A stretch of DNA of 45,897 nt from CAYFIW01 sp964343265 (GCA_964343265.1 CAYFIW010000009.1:1-45897); one strand, 5' to 3'. Positions 33,743 through 42,183 are shown, counted from the stretch's first letter. Numbers and translations: made by a program. The notes: generated from the sequence alone by a model not told the origin.

Positions 33743-35026
33743 CTAAATCACACCATCATTTTCCAAACGTATTAGATCTGCCTCATCTTTTCCCAAAAGA
33801 GATCCGTATATTTCCGCATTTTGCTGACCCAGTAGTGGGGCTCCTTGGGATTGAGGGAGATTTCCTCCCGAAAAAACCACAGGAAAGCCAGAAACTATCC
33901 CTGGTAAATCTTCGTCAAAAGCTTGGTTCCTCATCGGACGAAGGGTGCCCCTATCCCAAAAATGATGATCGTCGATAATATCAGGCACTCCCCTGACATC
34001 ACTGCAAGGAACATCATTGCTTTCTAGTATCTGCAACGCTTCATTTTTACTGAACTTCATCAACAAGTCCTGTATAGCTTTTCTCGCTGCAGCGAGGTTA
34101 CGACCACGATCCAAAAACTTAGCAAATCTCGGATCGCTAATTAGTTCGGGTGCGTCAAGGGCTGCAGCTAATCTTTGCCACTGGTCATCGCTGGCAACCG
34201 TCACAATGATATCCCCGTCTTTTGTATGATAAAGGCCCATCGGACCTCCACGAATTCCATTCCCCATCCGCAACGGCTCACCTGCATATAGTGCTTCTTC
34301 GATGTTTTCCACAAACATTAACGAGGTAAGAGTGTCCATCATTGAAACGTCGAGATGTTGGCCTTTCCCAGTTAGTTCTTTTTCCCTTAGTGCAGCTAGA
34401 ATTGAATAGCACGTAAATAATGGGGTTACTAAGTCCGCAATATAAAATCCTATACGCATTGGTGGTCCATCGGGATCACCATTTATGTCCATAATGCCGC
34501 TCATACCTTGTATCTCAGGATCGTGAGCCTTCCTGTGGGCATGCGGCCCTGTTTGGCCATAGCCGGATATAGATGCGTAAACGATCCCAGGATTTACGTC
34601 CGCTACATCCTCATACCCCAGCCCTAGTCTGCGCATGGCCCCAGGGGATAAATTCTCAACTACCACATCAGAGTCTTTAGCCATATCCAAAAATATCTGT
34701 CTACCTTCCGGATTCTTAAGATTTAGGGTGACACTTTTTACACCTTGAGATCTTTTCATGAATCTCGTCGACAAATGATTTTCAGTTTCAGGAGTCTCCG
34801 TGTAGCCCTCTGGGGACGCAAATGGACCATTTCCTCTAGTGGGATCTCCAAATCCAGGCACCTCCACTTTAATTGATTCTGCCCCCAATCTAGCCAAGTT
34901 AACCAGCGTATAAGGACCAGCAAGGTATACCGTAACCCCTAACACTCGTATTCCAGAAAGAGGGGCCATGACGTTATTTTGTTGTGCCAATTTCCATTTC
35001 TCCAGCCGTTTTAAATTTAGAGTCAT
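33743..35026 (-). CDS. class III CoA-transferase (CaiB/BaiF family), copy A
   Basis: Moves CoA between carboxylic acids through covalent intermediates; 427 residues from the ATG at 35026. The opening APLSGIRVLGVTVYLAGPYT and ARLGAESIKVEVPGFGD are typical, and Asp198 in GFYIADLVTP fits the catalytic aspartate of the family. The ATG is placed by AGGTGAG seven bases upstream and by the predicted promoter; a GTG at 35038 would lie inside that binding site. A 20-residue positively charged N-terminal extension precedes the conserved domain. It heads a two-gene operon with the CoA lyase. Which acids are exchanged is unknown. Confidence 0.9.
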   Translation of the reverse strand: MTLNLKRLEKWKLAQQNNVMAPLSGIRVLGVTVYLAGPYTLVNLARLGAESIKVEVPGFGDPTRGNGPFASPEGYTETPETENHLSTRFMKRSQGVKSVTLNLKNPEGRQIFLDMAKDSDVVVENLSPGAMRRLGLGYEDVADVNPGIVYASISGYGQTGPHAHRKAHDPEIQGMSGIMDINGDPDGPPMRIGFYIADLVTPLFTCYSILAALREKELTGKGQHLDVSMMDTLTSLMFVENIEEALYAGEPLRMGNGIRGGPMGLYHTKDGDIIVTVASDDQWQRLAAALDAPELISDPRFAKFLDRGRNLAAARKAIQDLLMKFSKNEALQILESNDVPCSDVRGVPDIIDDHHFWDRGTLRPMRNQAFDEDLPGIVSGFPVVFSGGNLPQSQGAPLLGQQNAEIYGSLLGKDEADLIRLENDGVI

Positions 35027-35051
35027 AATGTGACTCACCTACGGCAGAGTC

Positions 35052-35080
35052 ATGTTATGCAAGGTCCGATAATCGGTCAA
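35052..35080 (-). promoter_or_regulatory. promoter of the CaiB-lyase operon
   Basis: On the minus strand TTGACC (35080-35075) precedes TAACAT (35057-35052) by 17 bases. Transcription would start near 35045, with a leader of about 20 bases containing the AGGTGAG ribosome-binding site. The large palindrome 35129-35156 lies about 50 bases farther upstream, fitting an activator or long-range repressor site. Confidence 0.5.
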
Positions 35081-35128
35081 TCATATATAAGTGCAATATC
35101 TAATTTTCACATCCTTTTCTAAAATATG

Positions 35129-35156
35129 ATGACATTTCAATATATTGAAATGTCAT
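35129..35156. promoter_or_regulatory. perfect 28-bp palindrome in a divergent promoter region
   Basis: The half site ATGACATTTCAATA (35129-35142) is followed without spacer by its exact reverse complement (35143-35156). It lies between the divergent CaiB operon and the formyltransferase gene, just upstream of a -10-like TATAAA (35162-35167) for the latter. The position and perfect symmetry suggest an operator for a dimeric regulator, though no regulator gene is adjacent. Lack of a loop and of a T tract argues against a terminator. Confidence 0.7.
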
Positions 35157-35212
35157 TGTGATATAAATTGGAAACCAAAGTCATAAACCCTAATACCAAA
35201 AGGAACCAACAA

Positions 35213-36130
35213 ATGAGAATTGCACTTATTGGCCAAGCTGCTTTCGGTAAGGATGTTCTTTCTGCCTTATTAGATGCCAATGAGAATGTAGTGGCTGCAC
35301 TATGCCCACCAGATCTTCCTAATCGATCTCCAGATCCGGTCAAAGATCTTGCCACGTCTGCAAATATACCTGTATTTCAATATTCCAGAATGAGAGACAA
35401 TCAAGCAATCGAACAATTTGAATCTCTCGAAATAGATCTTTGTGTAATGGCATTCGTAACTGACATCGTTCCCGCCCAAATATTGGAATCCCCAAAATTG
35501 GGAACTATCCAATACCATCCATCACTTTTGCCAGAGCATAGGGGTCCCAGCTCTATGAATTGGCCAATCATTCAAGGAAAAAATAAAACAGGACTCACTA
35601 TATTCTGGCCGGATGAAGGCCTAGATACAGGACCAATTCTTCTTCAAAAAGAAACTGAGATAACACCTGACGAAACATTGGGATCTCTCTATTTCCAAAA
35701 ACTTTATCCCATGGGAATTGAATCAATAATTGAATCTGTTCATATGGTTAAAAAAGGCACAGCACCAAAAATAGAACAAGACCACTCAAAAGCAACCTAT
35801 GAAGGCTGGTGCCAACCAGAAGACGCCATAATAAATTGGGAAGAAACCGCAGATCAAATTTACAATCTCATTAGGGGATGTGATCCAAGTCCGGGCGCAA
35901 ACACTAAAATCCAAGGTCGCCCTATTTCCTTTTTCAAAGCCTCGCTTTCACCAACAAAATATGAATCTACCCCTGGAACCGTGGTGGAGATATCTGAAAA
36001 TTGGTTCAAAATCTCTGCCTTGCAAGGATCAATCAATGTAGGCAGAGTTCAGTTAAAAGGAACCCCAAAAATTATGGCAGATGAGTTTATAAAAACAAAT
36101 AAGATAGGTATCGGTGATACCTTTGGGTAA
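35213..36130 (+). CDS. formyltransferase-family protein resembling the ALDH1L1 N-terminal domain
   Basis: About 305 residues with the fold of methionyl-tRNA formyltransferase; it resembles more the folate hydrolase domain of 10-formyltetrahydrofolate dehydrogenase. MRIALIGQAAFGKDVL opens the Rossmann domain; active-site residues are His102 in YHPSLLP and Asp138 in EGLDTGPI. The Asn usual in methionyl-tRNA formyltransferase (NxH) is Gln100 here. GPSSMNWPIIQGK and TYEGW...INWEET also match the dehydrogenase domain. A C-terminal OB-like part follows (about 205-300). The ATG at 35213 has AAGGAA upstream. There is no fused aldehyde dehydrogenase. Likely use of 10-formyl-THF is by family; the formyl acceptor is unknown. 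Confidence 0.82.
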   Translation: MRIALIGQAAFGKDVLSALLDANENVVAALCPPDLPNRSPDPVKDLATSANIPVFQYSRMRDNQAIEQFESLEIDLCVMAFVTDIVPAQILESPKLGTIQYHPSLLPEHRGPSSMNWPIIQGKNKTGLTIFWPDEGLDTGPILLQKETEITPDETLGSLYFQKLYPMGIESIIESVHMVKKGTAPKIEQDHSKATYEGWCQPEDAIINWEETADQIYNLIRGCDPSPGANTKIQGRPISFFKASLSPTKYESTPGTVVEISENWFKISALQGSINVGRVQLKGTPKIMADEFIKTNKIGIGDTFG

Positions 36131-36146
36131 AGGGGACCAACCCTTT
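36129..36146 (+). terminator. short stem-loop at the end of the formyltransferase gene
   Basis: AAAGGG (36129-36134) pairs with CCCTTT (36141-36146) around a six-base loop, followed by TG. The stem begins within the stop codon. The short stem and single following T make it a weak terminator candidate. Confidence 0.3.
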
Positions 36147-36226
36147 TGTCATCCATAACTTTAACAGTGACCGAACTCATAAAGCATTAATTTAGAAAAG
36201 AAACGGAACAAAACGGAGGAACCTGA

Positions 36227-36577
36227 ATGAAATCTAAATATTTTTTTACAGCCGCTATGGATGTACCTGCGGGAAAAGAAGAACTGTTTAACGAGGTATA
36301 CGACTCCGAACATATTCCTAACCTGTCAGAAGTTCCTGGTGTTCTATCCATTGCCAGGTATACAACTCAACCCTTAAAAATGATCATCGGCGGTGAAGTA
36401 AAAGAGATGGTGATCGAAAATCAGCCAAAGCACACTGCTATATACGAGATAGAAAACCCTAACGTACTGTTATCACCAGAATGGGGTAAAGCCGTTGATA
36501 AGGGACGGTGGTCTACTGACGTACGCGAACATACATTTAACAGGAGGCATGTCCTTCTAAAAAAGACCGAATATTAA
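36227..36577 (+). CDS. small dimeric alpha/beta-barrel protein (EthD-like)
   Basis: A 116-residue protein with the look of a ferredoxin-like dimeric alpha/beta barrel: a first strand KYFFTAAMDVP, the helix EELFNEVYDSEHIPNLSEVPG, a strand VLSIARYTTQPL, and a late strand AIYEIENP. The phrase YDSEHIPNLSEVPGV is characteristic of EthD-type and related small proteins found beside catabolic enzymes; most have no proven reaction. GGAGG lies seven bases upstream of the ATG. It follows the formyltransferase gene by about 96 bases and converges on the PAC2 gene. Its function is not known to me. Confidence 0.7.
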   Translation: MKSKYFFTAAMDVPAGKEELFNEVYDSEHIPNLSEVPGVLSIARYTTQPLKMIIGGEVKEMVIENQPKHTAIYEIENPNVLLSPEWGKAVDKGRWSTDVREHTFNRRHVLLKKTEY

Positions 36578-36611
36578 AATTAAATAGCTGAAGCTAACTC
36601 TAAAAACCTAT

Positions 36612-37622
36612 TTATTCTTGTTTATCTTCACTTGTATCTGACTCTTCACCAGGGTCAGGTACATCGTCAAGGGTATCGTATTCAATCTCCCCATTATTTT
36701 CAAATCTCTCTCCCATTTGATTTAGAAAATCTTCTACGTCTCTTGAAAGAGTAACTTCACCATCACCATCTAATGAACTGTCATCAGTGGTACTCTGATC
36801 GTTACTAAGTCCATCTGAAGGTCGAGAGAGAACCCGGTCATAATACGTCTCTAGCTGCTTAATTAACGTTCCTACTTCGCTTTTATAGTCGATAGCGTTA
36901 TCGATATCCTTGTATTGCTGTTCTCCCTGTACTTTGTCAGCTAAGTCGCCGGGAAATCCATATACGGTACATAGAACTTCTAAAAGCCTTGCGGCCCCAT
37001 AGTGATCTTCATCCAGTTGTACGTATTGGGGAAGATGAGCCATTAGGGTGGTATTGGGTATATCTAAGTTCGTCAAATCTTCGTTTACTTGGTTAACTAT
37101 AGAAGTTGGGCCCTGATAAGTACTCCTTCTAGGATTTAATATTCCAGAAGCTTTATCCTCTTGGTCTTTTTTCATAGAACCCGTAACAAGTATCGGCCTT
37201 GTATGAGGAACAGAGTCATACATACCACCAATCCTGCAATATTCTGTAACGTTACAAAACTGAAACAGCTTCACAATGGCCTCTGTATATTCTTCACCGA
37301 GGTTGTGGGGTTCTCTTACATGCACAAAAATTATGTCTCTATCACTATCATCATCATGAGCATAATGAACAATAGTATTTGGTTTGGTAAAAACCCTTTT
37401 ACCATTAATCACTCTCATTCGAGGTCTGTATCTGGTGAAGTCAAAAAATTTACCGGGTTTTCCCAAGCGACCTATCTCCCGTGCTCCAAAGTGAGCCTGC
37501 AACTTCCTTAGAGACAACGTCCCAACCCTTCCCACATCAATCCAAGGACGTAACATCGCTATTGCGAGGGTATTCTTCATCTCCGGTACAGGTTCAGCTA
37601 GTTCAAATTCCCCAATTTTCAT
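36612..37622 (-). CDS. PAC2-family protein (COG2047-like) with acidic C-terminus
   Basis: A 336-residue protein of the PAC2 family, named after proteasome assembly chaperone 2 but widespread in archaea and bacteria. Recognisable parts are MLRPWIDVGRVGTLSLRKLQAHF, the HVREPHNLGEEYTEAIVKLF segment, GGMYDSVPHTRP, and LMAHLPQYVQLDEDHYGAARLLEVL. From about residue 275 the chain is low in complexity and rich in Asp, Glu and Ser (DDVPDPGEESDTSEDK), so it is probably disordered. No proteasome gene is near. No ribosome-binding site is evident before the ATG. Its bacterial role is not established. Confidence 0.8.
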   Translation of the reverse strand: MKIGEFELAEPVPEMKNTLAIAMLRPWIDVGRVGTLSLRKLQAHFGAREIGRLGKPGKFFDFTRYRPRMRVINGKRVFTKPNTIVHYAHDDDSDRDIIFVHVREPHNLGEEYTEAIVKLFQFCNVTEYCRIGGMYDSVPHTRPILVTGSMKKDQEDKASGILNPRRSTYQGPTSIVNQVNEDLTNLDIPNTTLMAHLPQYVQLDEDHYGAARLLEVLCTVYGFPGDLADKVQGEQQYKDIDNAIDYKSEVGTLIKQLETYYDRVLSRPSDGLSNDQSTTDDSSLDGDGEVTLSRDVEDFLNQMGERFENNGEIEYDTLDDVPDPGEESDTSEDKQE

Positions 37623-37840
37623 CGATTAATTATAAAACCTCTCGAGTCGGCTAGGTTTAGCTTCCAATCTTCTGATATGTTTATTTATTTCAGAGGCGAA
37701 ATTATACAACAGAGTAGCATGTTGAAATGATATTTACCGCCCTAACGGATCAAATCCACTCAACACGAATATTACATTCATATGTATAATCTCGACATAT
37801 CCATTTTACGGTATTCATTTATTTAATAAGAGGTACAAAC

Positions 37841-39097
37841 GTGAATCCAAAAGACTTTAATACTTTAATTGGGCAAGACGCCCTTAAAGGTATAAGGGTT
37901 ATCGATTTCTCATGGATAGTTGCAGGGCCACAATGCACCAGAATCCTTGCCGATTTCGGGGCAGAAGTCATAAAAGTTGAAAACGAATCAAACATGGATT
38001 ATATCCGAGGGTCAGCACCTGTAGGTGGGAGTACTTCTCCAAACAGAAGCGGCTTGTTCAATACTCTAAATAGGAATAAAAAAAGTCTTACATTAAATGT
38101 CATGCACCCTAAAGGAATGGAGCTATTAAAAAATCTAATATCCGTATCAGATGTGGTAATAGAAAACTTTAGTTCTAGAGTGTTAGAAAAATGGGGCCTT
38201 GGGTATGAAGAACAAAAAAAAATAAAGCCCGACATAATATATTGCAGTATGTCGGGGTTCGGACATAGTGGCCGAGATAGGGACAATGTTACGTGGGGCC
38301 CTACTGCACAAGCTTTATCCGGTTTAACTTTTATGTCAGGGCTACCAGGAGAAGAATCAGCTGGTTGGGGTTTCTCGTACATGGACCACACAGGAGGATA
38401 CTATGGCACTATCGCTATATTAATGGCGATTCTACATAGAAACCGAAGTGGTAACGGTCAACATTTAGATCTTTCCCAAGTTGAAGCTGGAATCGGCTTA
38501 ACGGGAACTGAAATCTTGGATCATACTGTAAACGGAAGAAACTTTCGTAGAAAGGGAATGCCCCCGGGTAATAGATCTCCAGAGAGACGATTTGCTCCAC
38601 ATAATTCATTTCGGTGTAAAGGAAATGACAGATGGTGTGTAATAAGCATTGCCAATGAGAAGGAGTGGGAAAATCTGGTCAAAGCCATGGGAAATCCCAC
38701 TTGGTGCAGTGAAACCAAATTCACAGATATGGAATCTCGCTACCTAAATCAAGATGAGCTTGACAACAAAATAGAAACATGGACATCCCAAAAAACGCCC
38801 AATGAAGTTTTTGAGGTTTTACAAAATGCCGGTGTCCCTGCCGGAGCTGTACAAACCCCTAATGAACGAGTAGATGAAGATCCACAATTGAAATACCGCG
38901 ATTTTTTACCCGAGATCGAACACCCAGAACTTGGGTCGACTAGGGTTGAAGCGATCCCAATGAAGATGTCCTCAACACCCTGGAAATTAAAAAGATCATC
39001 CCCTCTTCTCGGAGAGCATTCTGCTGAGATATATATGGAACTTTTAGGCGTAGCTGGAGAAGAATTGGCTAGCCTATATGAGGAGGGAATCGCATAA
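37841..39097 (+). CDS. class III CoA-transferase (CaiB/BaiF family), copy B
   Basis: A 418-residue CoA-transferase. The N-terminal LKGIRVIDFSWIVAGPQCTRILADFGAEVIKVE is canonical; Asp182 in SYMDHTGGYYG is the likely catalytic residue; the C-terminus with KRSSPLLGEHSAEIY is typical. The start is GTG behind AAGAGG. It is directly followed, two bases after its stop, by another transferase of the same family, so the two probably act as subunits or consecutive enzymes. A -10-like TATAAT occurs at 37785-37790 in the 218-base gap before it; no clear -35 was found. Confidence 0.92.
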   Translation: MNPKDFNTLIGQDALKGIRVIDFSWIVAGPQCTRILADFGAEVIKVENESNMDYIRGSAPVGGSTSPNRSGLFNTLNRNKKSLTLNVMHPKGMELLKNLISVSDVVIENFSSRVLEKWGLGYEEQKKIKPDIIYCSMSGFGHSGRDRDNVTWGPTAQALSGLTFMSGLPGEESAGWGFSYMDHTGGYYGTIAILMAILHRNRSGNGQHLDLSQVEAGIGLTGTEILDHTVNGRNFRRKGMPPGNRSPERRFAPHNSFRCKGNDRWCVISIANEKEWENLVKAMGNPTWCSETKFTDMESRYLNQDELDNKIETWTSQKTPNEVFEVLQNAGVPAGAVQTPNERVDEDPQLKYRDFLPEIEHPELGSTRVEAIPMKMSSTPWKLKRSSPLLGEHSAEIYMELLGVAGEELASLYEEGIA

Positions 39098-39099
39098 TA

Positions 39100-40362
39100 A
39101 TGACATTAAAAGCCTTAGATGGAGTCCTCGTGATCGAACTGTGCGGCGAAAGAGGCCAGTTAATGGGAAAACTTATGGGGGATATGGGTGCCAGAGTAAT
39201 AAAGATCGAACCCACAAGTGGAGCAGCAGAACGTTGCATTGGCCCATTTAAAGACGATGAACCTCATCCAGACAGAAGTTTATATTTCTGGGCTAACAAT
39301 ACTTCCAAAGAAAGTATCACTTTAGACATAGAGACTGAAGATGGTCGAAATATAATACACAAATTAGCTTCCAAGGCTGACGTAGTCCTAGAAGATTTTG
39401 CGCCAGGATATCTCGACTCATTAAACATTGGATTTAAAAACCTAAGTGCAAATAATGAGAGTCTAATAATGACCTCGTTATCGGGGTATGGTCAAGACGG
39501 CCCATATCGTGACTATAAATCCTCAGATTTAGTATCTCTTGCAATGGGTGGAATAATGCATTCATGTGGATATGATGATGTTCCCGATTCTCCTCCTATC
39601 AGACCCAGTGGAGATCACGGTAATAAAATAGCATCTCATTATGGATTGATCGGGACCTTAACAGCTCTCATAAGCAGGGATATTACTGGACAAGGTCAAT
39701 ATATTGACGTTTCTGCACACGAAGCGTGTTCTTCCGCAACTGAACATGCTCTACCCGCATATCTCTACAATAAAGATATAGTTTTCAGACAAACCGGCCG
39801 CCATCATGGAGCAGCTCCCACTTCCAAGACTTTATGTAAAACTTCAGATGGAAAATACGTGATTGTATTCCAACTTTTTAATAGTTTGCATTCATGGTTA
39901 TCACTAGTTAAATGGATGAAAGAGGACGGAATGGAAGAGGACCTCGAAGACGAGCGATATAGGGACATGGCACGAAATAAAACCAGAACATCAGAAGATG
40001 CTGACCACGCCTTTGAAGTAGTCAGGAGATTTGTATCTGCCCATACAGCAGATGAAATATATAGAGGAGCACAAGCCCTTAAATTTCCTTGGGGAACTGT
40101 ACGCTCTCCAGAAGAGAATTTATATGATCCTCATTTTGCAGAAGACAGAGGTATGTTTTGTGATATCGAACATCCAGAATTCGGAGAAGGAATAAAATTT
40201 AAATACGTCGGTAGACCGTATAGGTTTAAGGGAACACCTTGGGAAGCAAAAAGACCTCCGATGCTTGGAGAACACACCACTTCTATTCTCTCTAGCGATT
40301 TGGGATTTCCTGAATCAAAAATTAAAGACTTAATGGATAGAGGAGTGATCTACTTATCATAG
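39100..40362 (+). CDS. class III CoA-transferase (CaiB/BaiF family), copy C
   Basis: A 420-residue CoA-transferase paralogous to the preceding gene. The opening LDGVLVIELCGERGQLMGKLMGDMGARVIKIEP has an unusual CGERGQ in place of the common AGPxxT loop, which binds CoA in relatives. Asp172 in PSGDHGNKIASH is positioned as the catalytic residue. The end has KRPPMLGEHTTSI. GGAGGG lies about 14 bases before the ATG, inside copy B, so translation is probably coupled. Chloroflexus uses a comparable two-gene transferase (SmtA/SmtB), but the substrates here cannot be inferred from that alone. Confidence 0.9.
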   Translation: MTLKALDGVLVIELCGERGQLMGKLMGDMGARVIKIEPTSGAAERCIGPFKDDEPHPDRSLYFWANNTSKESITLDIETEDGRNIIHKLASKADVVLEDFAPGYLDSLNIGFKNLSANNESLIMTSLSGYGQDGPYRDYKSSDLVSLAMGGIMHSCGYDDVPDSPPIRPSGDHGNKIASHYGLIGTLTALISRDITGQGQYIDVSAHEACSSATEHALPAYLYNKDIVFRQTGRHHGAAPTSKTLCKTSDGKYVIVFQLFNSLHSWLSLVKWMKEDGMEEDLEDERYRDMARNKTRTSEDADHAFEVVRRFVSAHTADEIYRGAQALKFPWGTVRSPEENLYDPHFAEDRGMFCDIEHPEFGEGIKFKYVGRPYRFKGTPWEAKRPPMLGEHTTSILSSDLGFPESKIKDLMDRGVIYLS

Positions 40363-40389
40363 ATCTTTGGAAGTAAATAAATTCGGGCT

Positions 40390-40650
40390 ATGGCAAACCA
40401 CGACAATGAAAATCCCAAAGCTGGCAAAGACAAAATCATCCCACTCCAGGGGGAAATAGTTGATGAATCAGAATCTCCGTTTGGAAACGAAAATCATCCT
40501 TCATCACGCAAAAAAATACCGACAAGGGGAGTAAAATCATTCAATTTAAGATGGCAGACGGGCTGTCTGGGTTGTTTAATACCTTTTACTTTCCTTTTTA
40601 TTTTATTTTTCTATCTTTTTCGGTTAGGTCTAAGCGCACTGAGAGGGTAA
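40390..40650 (+). CDS. small single-pass membrane protein, unknown function
   Basis: An 86-residue protein I cannot assign. The first 55 residues are charged and polar (IIPLQGEIVDESESPF is the most ordered-looking part), and residues about 61-80 (LIPFTFLFILFFYLFRLG) form one membrane helix near the C-terminus. A pair of cysteines (GCLGCL) sits at the start of the helix. It lies between the transferase pair and an alcohol dehydrogenase on the same strand with 27 and 47-base gaps, consistent with one transcript. The ribosome-binding site is weak. Confidence 0.55.
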   Translation: MANHDNENPKAGKDKIIPLQGEIVDESESPFGNENHPSSRKKIPTRGVKSFNLRWQTGCLGCLIPFTFLFILFFYLFRLGLSALRG

Positions 40651-40697
40651 CCCTAAATTCATTTTGTAAACAACGTAATTCTTGTTGAGGTGTATGT

Positions 40698-41732
40698 ATG
40701 AAGGCCGCTTTTTATGATGGCAATAACAATATGGAAATTAAAGAACACCCGGACCCTGTACCTAAAGCTGGAGAAGTTTTAGTAGACATAAAATCAACTG
40801 GAATATGTGGTTCAGACCTTAATATGAACAAAGCAAAAAATTCTGCGGATCAAGACCCCGCAGGGCATGAGGTTGCAGGCGAGATAATAGACATAGGTGA
40901 AGGAGTAGATAAGCAATTCATAGGTAAGAGAATCGCGCTGGAAGTATTAGGCAGTGGTAAATCATGCAATCTATGCTGGTTCTGCAGACATGGCCAGTAC
41001 ACTCATTGCTCCGATAAAAAGGGGTCTAGCAGTGGTGGATTTGCGGAATACATTACCAGAAAAGTAGGTGGTTGCTACGAATTAGGTGATCAAATGACAT
41101 GGGATGAAGGTGCACTGGTTGAACCACTAGCTGTATCAATTCATGGAGTTAGAATAGGCGGCCTTAAAGGTGGGGAATCTGTGGCAATCCTTGGCTCAGG
41201 TAACATTGGTTTAACTGCTGTGGCTGCTGCAAGGGCACTTGGTGCGGGTAAAATTTTTGTCACTTCTAGACATAAACAACAATCCGACATGGCAAAGGAA
41301 CTTGGAGCGGATTACGCCGCTACATCAGAGGGAGATGAGTTCGAACAACTCATCTTAGATAAAACTGATGGCAGAGGGGTAGATCTCACAATAGAGACTG
41401 TAGGGGGAAGCCAAAATGATACTCTTGGTCAATCATTTCAAGTCACCAGAAGACAGGGACGTGTCGTCATTCTGGGGGTTTTTTATGGGGACCAATCTGT
41501 GGACTGGACAAGGCCAGTATTAAAGGAGCAAACTGTACAAGGTTCAATATGCTATGGGTTACTTGATGGTATCCATGACTTCGAAATGGCGATTGATATG
41601 TTCGCAAAAGAAGGATTTAATTTAGGCGACATGGTGACGCATAAATATAACCTTAAGGACATACAGACAGGTTTCGAAACTGCCTACGATAAAACTTCCG
41701 GATCTATTAAAGTACAGATACAACAATCGTGA
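40698..41732 (+). CDS. zinc-dependent alcohol dehydrogenase (MDR family)
   Basis: A 344-residue NAD(P)-dependent medium-chain dehydrogenase. Catalytic zinc ligands are Cys in GICGSDLN and the HE of AGHEVAGE; CNLCWFCRHGQYTHC is the structural zinc site. The cofactor loop is LGSGNIGLTAVAAARALGA, followed by VTSRHKQQ, whose Ser-Arg suggests NADP could be accepted. GAGGTG lies before the ATG. It is followed seven bases later by a PPOX gene, so the two are cotranscribed. It is not a close copy of the dehydrogenase at 18810. Confidence 0.9.
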   Translation: MKAAFYDGNNNMEIKEHPDPVPKAGEVLVDIKSTGICGSDLNMNKAKNSADQDPAGHEVAGEIIDIGEGVDKQFIGKRIALEVLGSGKSCNLCWFCRHGQYTHCSDKKGSSSGGFAEYITRKVGGCYELGDQMTWDEGALVEPLAVSIHGVRIGGLKGGESVAILGSGNIGLTAVAAARALGAGKIFVTSRHKQQSDMAKELGADYAATSEGDEFEQLILDKTDGRGVDLTIETVGGSQNDTLGQSFQVTRRQGRVVILGVFYGDQSVDWTRPVLKEQTVQGSICYGLLDGIHDFEMAIDMFAKEGFNLGDMVTHKYNLKDIQTGFETAYDKTSGSIKVQIQQS

Positions 41733-41739
41733 GGGATTC

Positions 41740-42165
41740 ATGAAATTTGAAGATGCTTTACCCTTTCTCACGAAAAACCATAGAGGTGTGATAGGTACGA
41801 AACAACCCAACGGGTCTATCCATTCCAGCATAGTTGTGTGTGGCATTTATGAATCTATGGGAGCTTTCGTATCAGTGTATCCAAAATCTCAAAAAATAAA
41901 GAATTTACGTAGAAATCCTAGCTGTACAATCCTATCCGTTAGTGATGACTGGAGAGAATATGTCACCATTGAAGGAGAAGCGACTTTACTTGACTACAAT
42001 AATACTGACCCACATATTCTTAGACCCCTGTTAAGAAATGTATACATGGCCTGTAGTGAAACAAAACACCCCGACTGGGACGAGTATGATCAAGCGATGG
42101 TAGACCAAAAGGCGGTCATCGTTACGGTAAATCCAGAAAAGGTATACGGATTGCTTAGAACTTAA
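41740..42165 (+). CDS. PPOX-class F420/FMN-dependent protein
   Basis: A 141-residue split-barrel protein. Visible strands are HRGVIGTKQPNGSIHSSIV, SVYPKSQKIKNLRRNPSCTIL and YVTIEGEATLLD, the usual order in which the KIKNLRRNP segment contacts the phosphate of FMN or F420. The C-terminus VIVTVNPEKVYG is typical of the subgroup annotated as F420-dependent. GAGGG is placed before the ATG. It sits between the alcohol dehydrogenase and the MaoC-like gene in the plus-strand run that begins with the transferase pair. Confidence 0.82.
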   Translation: MKFEDALPFLTKNHRGVIGTKQPNGSIHSSIVVCGIYESMGAFVSVYPKSQKIKNLRRNPSCTILSVSDDWREYVTIEGEATLLDYNNTDPHILRPLLRNVYMACSETKHPDWDEYDQAMVDQKAVIVTVNPEKVYGLLRT

Positions 42166-42183
42166 CAGGCCAAAAATTCCCAA

